Assembly (NCBI GenBank): GCA_036652795.1
Contig: JAVVVD010000006.1
Coordinates: 41,714-105,713, forward strand
From: JAVVVD01 sp036652795
Lineage (GTDB): Bacteria > Bacillota > Clostridia > Christensenellales > CAG-138
Reading direction: 5' to 3'
Length of the DNA: 64,000 nt
Position numbers and translations under genes: made by a program. A model generated the notes under the pieces. The model had not been told where the DNA came from. It made no database searches and worked only from the letters and a program-made list of their open reading frames with translations. How positions within the stretch are numbered: position 1 is the stretch's first letter; each line of letters begins with the position of its first letter. Positions 57,870-64,000 of this stretch are shown piece after piece.

Positions 57870-59960
57870 TTAGAATAGCGAAGCCGTTAAAAACAGTGTG
57901 GACATAAGGGAAGCCACAAGCGACACAACCGTGATTTGGGTGTTGATAGAGGGGCCTGCCGTATCCTTAAATGGGTCGCCTACAGTGTCGCCAACTACCG
58001 CAGCCTTATGCGCGTCAGAGCCTTTACCGCCATCATGGCCGGATTCAACGTACTTTTTAGCGTTATCCCAAAGTCCGCCGGCGTTGGACATGAAAAGTGC
58101 AAGCAGCAGTCCACTTATGATGTTGCCCATCAGGAAGCCGCCTATGGCCGTTACGCCACCAACAAAGCCAACAACAAGCGTTGAAATTATGGCGAATAGG
58201 CCGGCCGGTATAAGCTCGCGCAGCGCGCCGTGCGTGGCAATTTCTATGCACTTGCCGTACTCAGGCTCTACGCCGGGTTTGCCCTCCTTTAGGCCAATTA
58301 TTTCCTTGAATTGACGATGGATTTCAGCTACCATGCGCTGCGCGTTGCGATCCACACCCAGCATCAGCATTGCGGAGAATACGGCAGGCACGGCCGCGCC
58401 TACCAGCAGGCCGAAGAATACGGTGGGGTTCATTACATCAAAGCCAACAATAAGCGGCAAGCCAAGCTCCGCTGCCGCGGCATTAACCTGGCTCATGTAT
58501 GCGCCTAAAAGGCTTATAACTGTAAGTCCCGCTGCACCTATGGCGAAGCCCTTGGTAACAGCCTTTACGGTATTGCCTGCGCTGTCAAGCTCATCTGTTA
58601 CGCTCAGTGCCTTTTCGCCAAGATCGCCCATTTCAGCAAGTCCACGCGCATTGTCTACGATGGGACCATAAGCGTCATTGCTGATTATCATGCCAACGAT
58701 GGAGAGCATACCAACAGCAGCCATGGATATACCAAACATGGCGTATCCTTCGCCAAGGCCAGCGCACAGGTTATACGCTACCAGCGCAGATACAGCGATG
58801 CCTACCATTGCAGGCAAAGCGGAGATAAAACCATATGAAATGCCGGAAAGTATGGTGAATGCCGGACCTGATTTTGATGCGGCGGATACTTTTTTGACTA
58901 TAGGCATGGAATCATCGGTGAAGTAGTTTGTGGCGATACCGATCACGACGCCAACCAACAAGCCCACAGCCGAAGCTCCCCAGATTTCCCAGCGGAAGCC
59001 CTTGAAAACAGCCGTAGCAATTGCAGTGAGGACGATGAATATGCAGGTAGTCACGTAGGTGGAGGAGTTAAGCGCCTTGGTGGGATTGCCATTTTTTCCT
59101 ATGCGAGCTGTGGCAATGCCGATAAGCGAAGCAAGCAGGCCAAGCGCTGCATAGCAGAATATCATGGCCGTGTTTACAGTGCCGCCAATTGCCTTATCAA
59201 GTGTGCCGGCAATAACAAGCGCGGCTGACATTGCAGCAACGTTGGAATCAAAAAGATCAGCGCCCATTCCGGCAACATCACCAACATTGTCGCCAACGTT
59301 ATCAGCGATTACGGCGGGGTTGCGCGGATCATCCTCAGGTATGCCAAGCTCGACCTTGCCAACAAGATCTGCGCTTATATCGGCTGTTTTAGTGAATATG
59401 CCGCCGCCAGCCTTAGCAAACAGCGCAAGCGAGCTTGCGCCGAATGAAAAGCCAAGCAGTGCGGTTGTATTATCAGTAATAAGCAGTACGCCGGCCACGC
59501 CAAGCAGGCTTGCGCCTACAACGGCAAGACCCATTACCGCGCCGCCTCTAAAACCTGCTAAAAACGCAGGCTTAATCCCGCTTACGGATGCTTCTGCGGC
59601 TTTGGTATTGGCTATTGTTGCAACAAAGATCCCGATTTTTCCAGCAATCGCTGAAAAGGTTGTGCCTGCTATGTATGCAATTAGCATTATAACGTTGTCA
59701 ACAACGCTGCCCTTCCAGATGGGGGAAGGGAGTAACACAAAAATGATTACGGCAGCCACTGCCGCAAATTTAGCAAGTACAATGTATTCCTTACGCATGA
59801 AGGTGTTTGCGCCCTGCTTTATTAGTTCGCCTATTTTAAGTATTTTAGGATTGGACGACTTCTGTTTTTTAACCCACAGATAAAGGTAGGCGGCAAAGCC
59901 GAAAGCGAGCAGTGCGATAAAAAACGCAGAGACATAGAAGATGGATAGCGTTGGTTCCAA
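57870..59960 (-). CDS. hppA: Membrane-bound proton-translocating pyrophosphatase
   Basis: 696 residues with about sixteen hydrophobic helices. The substrate site is visible as EDDPRNPAVIADNVGDNVGD (209-228) and SNDAYGPIVDNARGLAEM (428-444), and the C-terminus has DTVGDPFKDTAGPSIN. The GNTVKA motif (462-467) carries Lys466 where K+-dependent enzymes have Ala. This assigns it to the K+-independent H+-pumping branch by family rule. It couples PPi hydrolysis to proton export. The start is TTG 59960 with GGGGGGAG upstream. Divergent from the histidine kinase gene. Confidence 0.96.
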   Translation of the reverse strand: MEPTLSIFYVSAFFIALLAFGFAAYLYLWVKKQKSSNPKILKIGELIKQGANTFMRKEYIVLAKFAAVAAVIIFVLLPSPIWKGSVVDNVIMLIAYIAGTTFSAIAGKIGIFVATIANTKAAEASVSGIKPAFLAGFRGGAVMGLAVVGASLLGVAGVLLITDNTTALLGFSFGASSLALFAKAGGGIFTKTADISADLVGKVELGIPEDDPRNPAVIADNVGDNVGDVAGMGADLFDSNVAAMSAALVIAGTLDKAIGGTVNTAMIFCYAALGLLASLIGIATARIGKNGNPTKALNSSTYVTTCIFIVLTAIATAVFKGFRWEIWGASAVGLLVGVVIGIATNYFTDDSMPIVKKVSAASKSGPAFTILSGISYGFISALPAMVGIAVSALVAYNLCAGLGEGYAMFGISMAAVGMLSIVGMIISNDAYGPIVDNARGLAEMGDLGEKALSVTDELDSAGNTVKAVTKGFAIGAAGLTVISLLGAYMSQVNAAAAELGLPLIVGFDVMNPTVFFGLLVGAAVPAVFSAMLMLGVDRNAQRMVAEIHRQFKEIIGLKEGKPGVEPEYGKCIEIATHGALRELIPAGLFAIISTLVVGFVGGVTAIGGFLMGNIISGLLLALFMSNAGGLWDNAKKYVESGHDGGKGSDAHKAAVVGDTVGDPFKDTAGPSINTQITVVSLVASLMSTLFLTASLF

Positions 59961-60198
59961 GATGCTCCCCCCAGTTCAAAATGTTTTGCACATATGCTAT
60001 TGAATTGCGCAATTTGGATTAATGTATCACATTACGCTCAATATTGCTAGGCTATATCGCTAATGTTGGCGGATGCTTGATGAGCTTGGATATAATCTTA
60101 ACGAATGCTTAACGCTTATGTCCATATCAATACCCTTACGGCCACAAATATGATATAATCTTAATATAGTGTAATTTGGGGCTTTAAGGGTGGGGCGA

Positions 60199-61302
60199 AT
60201 GGTTGGAATGGTCAAAACTCGTGAACAGCGGATTGTACGCATAAATGAGCTGTTTCCATGTTCGTTGCGCGACACATCACTAACATCGTTCGTGATCTTG
60301 GCGGCGGCAGGCATATGCTTTTTGCTGCGCCGTATTGACCATAAGGACGCATATACGCCAATGCTGTTTATACTTGCTGCATTTCTTATATCATGTTTTA
60401 CAAACGGTTATTTATACGGAATAATCGCATCAATGGCAGGGATGTTCGCTGTCAACTTTATATCGGCATATCCGAATCAGGTTTTTAGCTTTACGCCTAT
60501 TGGTTACGCAACAACACTGTGCTCGCTTATAGTGTGCATAATCGCCGGAATTCTGACTTCGCGTATGAAGCAGCAGGAGCAAATGCGTATGAAGGCGGAA
60601 AAAGAGGGTATGCGGGCAAATTTGCTGCGCGCAATCTCGCATGATATAAGGACGCCGCTAACGTCCATACTGGGTGCAAATTCAACTATAATTGAAAATG
60701 ACGATATATTGGCAAAGAAGGAACGCATGGACTTACGGCGAGGTATCAATGAGGACGCACAGTGGCTCATTCGGATGGTGGAGAACCTTCTCGCCATTAC
60801 GCGTATGGATGCAGGCGATGGCGCAAGTATAATAAAGCATTCCGAAGCGGTGGAGGAGCTTGTTTCTGAAGCAGTGTCCAAATTTTACAAACGGTTTCCA
60901 GAGCAAGGCATAAGCGTATCGGTTCCGGAAACATTGCTCATGGTCCCTATGGATGCGATGCTGATTCAACAGGTAATAATCAATCTGCTTGAGAATGCTG
61001 TGCTCCATTCAGGGGGTGCGACAAGGATAGCTGTTACGGTGTACAAACGGGGTAGCGAGGCGGTATTCGAAGTTATTGACAACGGCTGTGGGATCGCTGA
61101 GAATACTAAACAGCATATATTTGAGGGCTATTCCAATGGCAGTTGTGGACAGGAGAACGATAGAAAGCGAAATATGGGGATAGGTCTTTCGGTATGTTAT
61201 ACGATAATCAGGGCGCATAACGGCGCGATGAGTGCGCATAACAGCGATGGGGGCGGGGCGGTGTTCCGCTTTACGCTGCCGCTGGAAGAGGGGGATGTAT
61301 GA
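60199..61302 (+). CDS. Sensor histidine kinase, KdpD C-terminal-like (DUF4118)
   Basis: About 367 residues. Three or four membrane helices at 31-120 form a DUF4118-type region, as in KdpD, with no N-terminal KdpD or USP domain. The HisKA motif is ISHDIRTPLTS (His148), and the HATPase domain has N-box NLLENAVLHSG, G1 DNGCGIAE and G2 MGIGLSV. It would phosphorylate the response regulator whose gene overlaps its stop (ATGA). Start at 60199 follows AAGGGTGGGG. No kdpFABC or trk gene is adjacent, so the signal, perhaps K+ or envelope state, is unknown. Confidence 0.9.
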   Translation: MVGMVKTREQRIVRINELFPCSLRDTSLTSFVILAAAGICFLLRRIDHKDAYTPMLFILAAFLISCFTNGYLYGIIASMAGMFAVNFISAYPNQVFSFTPIGYATTLCSLIVCIIAGILTSRMKQQEQMRMKAEKEGMRANLLRAISHDIRTPLTSILGANSTIIENDDILAKKERMDLRRGINEDAQWLIRMVENLLAITRMDAGDGASIIKHSEAVEELVSEAVSKFYKRFPEQGISVSVPETLLMVPMDAMLIQQVIINLLENAVLHSGGATRIAVTVYKRGSEAVFEVIDNGCGIAENTKQHIFEGYSNGSCGQENDRKRNMGIGLSVCYTIIRAHNGAMSAHNSDGGGAVFRFTLPLEEGDV

Positions 61303-62009
61303 GCAATAACCATTTTAGCGCGTTGGTCGTGGAGGACGAGACAAATATTGCTAATTATATTGTCGCAATACTTACCGCAAACAAATACGATGTTTTACAG
61401 GCGCATGACGGCAGCCAGGCGCTAATGATGATATCATCCCATTGCCCAGACGTTGTAATACTGGATCTGGGTCTGCCAGATATGGATGGACAAAATATAA
61501 TAAAGCTTGTGCGCACATGGACTCAGGTGCCAATAGTAGTGGTAAGCGCGCGCACACATGAAAGAGATAAGGTTATGGCGCTGGACTTAGGCGCTGATGA
61601 TTATATAACAAAGCCGTTTGGCACATCCGAGCTGCTGGCACGGGTAAGGACTGCGCTGCGGCATGTGAACATGCGGGATGTAAACACGGATATACGGCAG
61701 GCGGGGATGTTTACATGCGGGGATCTAACGATAGATTATGATAAGCGCCAGGTATGTGTTTGCGGGGCGGATGTGCATTTGACGCAGAATGAATATAAGA
61801 TCATAGCACTATTGTCGCAGAACGCCGGGCGCGTGCTTACCTACGATTATATCTTTAAAAGCATATGGGGTCCCAGCGCAAATGGAGACAACCAGGTTTT
61901 GCGGGTGCATATGGCGAATATACGGCGCAAGATAGAACAAAATGCGGCCGCGCCACGATATGTTTTTACGGAGATGGGCGTGGGCTACCGTATGGCTCAA
62001 AGCGATTGA
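61299..62009 (+). CDS. OmpR/KdpE-family response regulator
   Basis: 236 residues. The receiver domain has the acidic pair Glu12/Asp13, phospho-acceptor Asp56 (VILDLGLPDMDG) and Lys in DYITKPFGT. The winged-helix output domain ends with RVLTYDYIFKSIWG and VLRVHMANIRRKIE, typical of KdpE/OmpR. It is coupled with the upstream kinase gene by ATGA overlap. Targets are not evident; the divergent hppA gene shares the same intergenic region and is a possible one. A hairpin terminator follows at 62044. Confidence 0.95.
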   Translation: MSNNHFSALVVEDETNIANYIVAILTANKYDVLQAHDGSQALMMISSHCPDVVILDLGLPDMDGQNIIKLVRTWTQVPIVVVSARTHERDKVMALDLGADDYITKPFGTSELLARVRTALRHVNMRDVNTDIRQAGMFTCGDLTIDYDKRQVCVCGADVHLTQNEYKIIALLSQNAGRVLTYDYIFKSIWGPSANGDNQVLRVHMANIRRKIEQNAAAPRYVFTEMGVGYRMAQSD

Positions 62010-62043
62010 GCATAGCTCAGACCGATAAAAGCTTAGTGGAATG

Positions 62044-62092
62044 CAGCCTACAGGGGACGGCCGGTTAAAGCATCGTCCTCCTGTGGGCTGTT
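62044..62092. terminator. Bidirectional terminator after the two-component operon
   Basis: CAGCCTACAGGGGACG (62044-62059) pairs imperfectly with CGTCCTCCTGTGGGCTG (62074-62090), one bulge on each arm. T residues follow. Confidence 0.72.
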
Positions 62093-62104
62093 CCATAAAT
62101 GCAA

Positions 62105-62956
62105 TCATCTTTCTATTTGTTCGTACTCCTCAAATCTTGTTGCAATATCAGGCATGGGTATCTTTAGTATTTCACCCACATAGATAAGGTCAGGATTGCG
62201 GCGTGGATTTAGCTTGAGCAGCTCCTCCACTGTGGTTTTGAAATTCTTGGCTATTGATGATAATGTATCCCCCTGTTTAACCGTATACATCACCACATTG
62301 CCTGTGCCGCCGCCGCCGCCAGTTTTTAGCGCTTTCCATGTGCGTGGCCCAGCGATTCCGTCCACGGTAAGACGATTGGCCTTTTGAAACGCCTTTAGTG
62401 CTGATTGTGTTTTCATGCCGAACACGCCATCCGAAGTGCCGGGGTCGAAGCCGGCATTTTTTAGCGCCGTCTGCAATATCAAAACGAATATACCGCTGTC
62501 GCCCCGCTTGAGCAATACGGCCTTTTCATCGATATTTGGAGCCAGTGCCAGCCATGTGTTGGTGTCGGCAATGCCGGTTTCCGGCAGGTTCTTGGTCTTT
62601 TGAAAGGCCTTAAGCGCCGACTGCGTCTTAGTGCCAAAGAGCCCGTCTAAACTACCGGGATCATATCCGGCATTTTTAAGCGCATTTTGCAGTATCTCAA
62701 CACTCTCGCCCCTGCTGCCTCTTCTCAAAATATCCGGATCGGGTTCCTCTAGGAACGGCTCAAGGAAGCCCCATGTGGAAGAGCCTACGATGCCGTCCTC
62801 TTTAAGTCCCAGTGCGCGCTGGAACTGCTTGACTGCTCTCTCTGTTTGAGAGCCAAAAACGCCGTTGATCTGCTCCACATCGTATCCTGCGCGCAGAAGC
62901 GCCGTCTGTAAGAGTTTAACGTCGCTGCCTGTATCGCCGCGTTGTAATATCCTCAT
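62105..62956 (-). CDS. Three PG-binding repeats plus LysM domain
   Basis: 283 residues. Three peptidoglycan_binding_1 repeats at about 1-68, 76-143 and 148-214 (pattern VxxLQxALxxAGYDxxxxxGxFGxxTxxAxxxFQ) are followed by a Gly-rich linker and a LysM at about 224-270 (YTVKQGDTLSSIAKNFKTT). No signal peptide or catalytic domain is seen. Such proteins occur in spore coat or cortex layers (SafA-like) or leave by another route; the genus of use is not certain. AGGTGGGG precedes the start. The PG-binding repeats resemble those of the protein at 44048. Confidence 0.9.
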   Translation of the reverse strand: MRILQRGDTGSDVKLLQTALLRAGYDVEQINGVFGSQTERAVKQFQRALGLKEDGIVGSSTWGFLEPFLEEPDPDILRRGSRGESVEILQNALKNAGYDPGSLDGLFGTKTQSALKAFQKTKNLPETGIADTNTWLALAPNIDEKAVLLKRGDSGIFVLILQTALKNAGFDPGTSDGVFGMKTQSALKAFQKANRLTVDGIAGPRTWKALKTGGGGGTGNVVMYTVKQGDTLSSIAKNFKTTVEELLKLNPRRNPDLIYVGEILKIPMPDIATRFEEYEQIER

Positions 62957-63225
62957 GCCGCCCCACCTCTTGATTGTTTATATTGTCACTGTATTCGCAA
63001 AGTGTATTAAACGTGCGTTGGCTGGGCTAATTAATATGAAGACGCTGTTTATTATAAACGGATATTCCTAAAGCATATAAATAAAAAACAGATTGAAGTG
63101 AATAAGGCGATAGATATAAGCGCATTTGCAGCAACGCTGTGGAGATGTATGACTGCCGGGCGGAATCACACCAAAATAATGTTATTTTTGTTCTGTTGCA
63201 ACAGCAAAACAATCAACCTGCCATG
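62957..63225. other. Intergenic region at the edge of a probable accessory segment
   Basis: Holds no supported gene; the open frames here are short, AT-rich and without ribosome sites. The region looks more AT-rich than the core genes to its left. With the remnant at 63226 it separates the core part from the MFS exporter. Confidence 0.4.
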
Positions 63226-63456
63226 CTATATTTTCCGCGAAATCTTCACCTTGCCGTGCCTCACATGTATAGATTCAATTAATGTATCAACGACAGATAA
63301 TCTATCGTCAATATTGACATCGCACCAGCTGATCATATATCCGCTAATGGAACCAACATTGCTCCTATCATACATCTGAGCACAGAGCTGTGCGATTTTT
63401 CCTTTTACCGCTTTGTTTTTCTCATCGTGCACATCGAGGACAGGTTTCCCACCCAT
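63226..63456 (-). pseudogene. Short fragment resembling the C-terminus of a site-specific (serine) recombinase
   Basis: A frame of 76 codons without a ribosome site, and the frame is closed by a stop seven codons upstream of the ATG. The end reads ISWCDVNIDDRLSVVDTLIESI followed by HVRHGKVKI, like the closing helix and strand of large serine recombinases (W-x-x-M/V-x-x-x-x-K/R-x-x-V-x-x-L-I-x-x-I-x-V). I therefore suggest a decayed relic. The match is short, and a small gene of unknown kind remains possible. No core recombinase domain is present nearby. Confidence 0.3.
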
Positions 63457-63502
63457 ACAAAAAGCTATAGGTAGCTAACGACAAGCCTAATGAAATGCAG
63501 GC

Positions 63503-63546
63503 ATAAAAGTGAACCCGGCTGGGCGCAGGGGTGCGTCCAGCCGGGA
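63503..63546 (-). terminator. Rho-independent terminator after MFS gene (minus strand)
   Basis: A 14-bp stem (63514-63527 with 63532-63545) containing one G-T pair, with a 4-base G loop, followed on the minus strand by TTCACTTTT. It lies 50 bases after the MFS stop. Confidence 0.85.
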
Positions 63547-63595
63547 TAGTGTATGCTCGATAAACGGAAAGTTGTCAAGTTGTTTCTCAAATCGG

Positions 63596-64000
63596 TCAAC
63601 GAATGTTGGATTCATCATCGGGCTCAGACCGTATGTTTTGTTTTGATTCCAGTACCCAAATATGAGGGTCTTTCCTGAAAACCAAACAGGTCAGTGCGCC
63701 AAATACAGCAATCACAAAAAACAATACCGCAGCACCTGAACCTTTGCCCAGTCCAAAAACCATATGCATAAATCCATCAGGGTTTTGTGCCGCCATAAAC
63801 GGTTCAAATACCTTATCAATCAAAATCCCGCCGAGAAAGTACCCGACCGGAATCGTAAAAAACTGAAGTGTATTTCTTGCCGCAAACACTCGCCCCTGCA
63901 TTTCAATCGGGATATTGCTGCGGAACAGAACATCCATATTTGCATTCATAAGCGGGATAGATATCCATCCGAGAAAAGCACCTATACACCATATCGGTAT
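63596..64000 (-). CDS. MFS exporter, MefA/MacB-era efflux type, C-terminal part (5' end outside window)
   Basis: 134 residues are visible; the frame is open to the window edge, so the N-terminal two-thirds of the transporter lie outside. Typical MFS C-terminal features are NANMDVLFRSNIPIEMQGRVFAARN, a loop-and-helix conserved in the macrolide-efflux (Mef) branch, and FFTIPVGYFLGGILIDKVFEP. The last helix is followed by a short cytoplasmic tail HIWVLESKQN. Probable role: export of a macrolide or similar drug; the sub-branch does not prove the substrate. The segment before it carries a relic that may be a recombinase, consistent with acquisition by transfer. Confidence 0.85.
   Translation of the reverse strand: MPIWCIGAFLGWISIPLMNANMDVLFRSNIPIEMQGRVFAARNTLQFFTIPVGYFLGGILIDKVFEPFMAAQNPDGFMHMVFGLGKGSGAAVLFFVIAVFGALTCLVFRKDPHIWVLESKQNIRSEPDDESNIR

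Overview
This 64 kb window reads as chromosome of an anaerobic, Gram-positive Bacillota of the Clostridia type, with moderate G+C content. The case rests on gene content: a DarA cyclic-di-AMP receptor next to holB and a RicT/PSP1 protein, a YhaM-type RNase, YitT, DUF1292, DUF951, DUF1846, DUF2087, a 2[4Fe-4S] ferredoxin, a membrane pyrophosphatase and several lipoproteins. I recognise no rRNA, tRNA, CRISPR array, insertion sequence or complete prophage.

Layout. 1-2262: the end of a type IV pilin-like operon (a repeat-tailed partial protein and three minor pilin-like proteins) facing a convergent prepilin peptidase. 2293-9310: cell-surface and envelope genes, including a TPR-like lipoprotein, an SRPBCC/zinc-ribbon/CD225-like fusion, a DUF4230 membrane protein, YegP, a secreted anchored metallophosphoesterase, an Asp/His- and Pro-repeat wall protein and a second lipoprotein. 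9386-18453: HAD hydrolase, YhaM, an ECF sigma factor with its membrane partner, DUF1846, an aconitase-family hydratase, hpt and tilS. 18521-28819: ychF, GNAT, fba with DUF1292, a GT2 glycosyltransferase, an M29 aminopeptidase with a two-domain kinase, two GAPDH genes that differ at coenzyme positions, and a MATE pump. 29034-36055: ferredoxin, ricT-holB-darA, a HAD phosphatase, an Orn/Lys/Arg decarboxylase and psuG-psuK. 36125-47862: CPBP protease, GH13 glucosidase, uppP, yitT, M20 dipeptidase, an AI-2E-type permease with udk, a PG-binding/NlpC hydrolase, soluble pyrophosphatase and an amino-acid permease. 48070-54413: DUF951, an active signal peptidase I followed by a degenerate one, flavodoxin-like protein, DUF2087, GNAT, a CPHC thioredoxin-like protein and a multi-PAS GGDEF protein. 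54581-62956: a small CXXC protein, an NapH-like 4Fe-4S membrane protein and a TlpA lipoprotein in one operon, a MerR gene broken by a nonsense codon, CorA, the H+-pyrophosphatase, a KdpD/KdpE-like pair and a LysM/PG-binding protein. 62957-64000: a possible recombinase remnant and the 3' part of an MFS exporter running off the window.

The most unusual signal concerns initiation. At five genes a -10 box of consensus TATAAT is followed by exactly 7 or 8 bases and then the start codon, with no Shine-Dalgarno sequence. This is the geometry of leaderless mRNA. The genes are DUF4230 at 4057, the HAD phosphatase at 32249, psuK at 36055, DUF951 at 48106 and the small CXXC gene at 54617. Most other genes in the window have ordinary Shine-Dalgarno sites, so the genome appears to use both modes. 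Other points of interest are the signal peptidase pseudoenzyme, the CXXC/4Fe-4S/TlpA redox operon, and the paired GAPDHs that look NAD-type and NADP- or dual-type.
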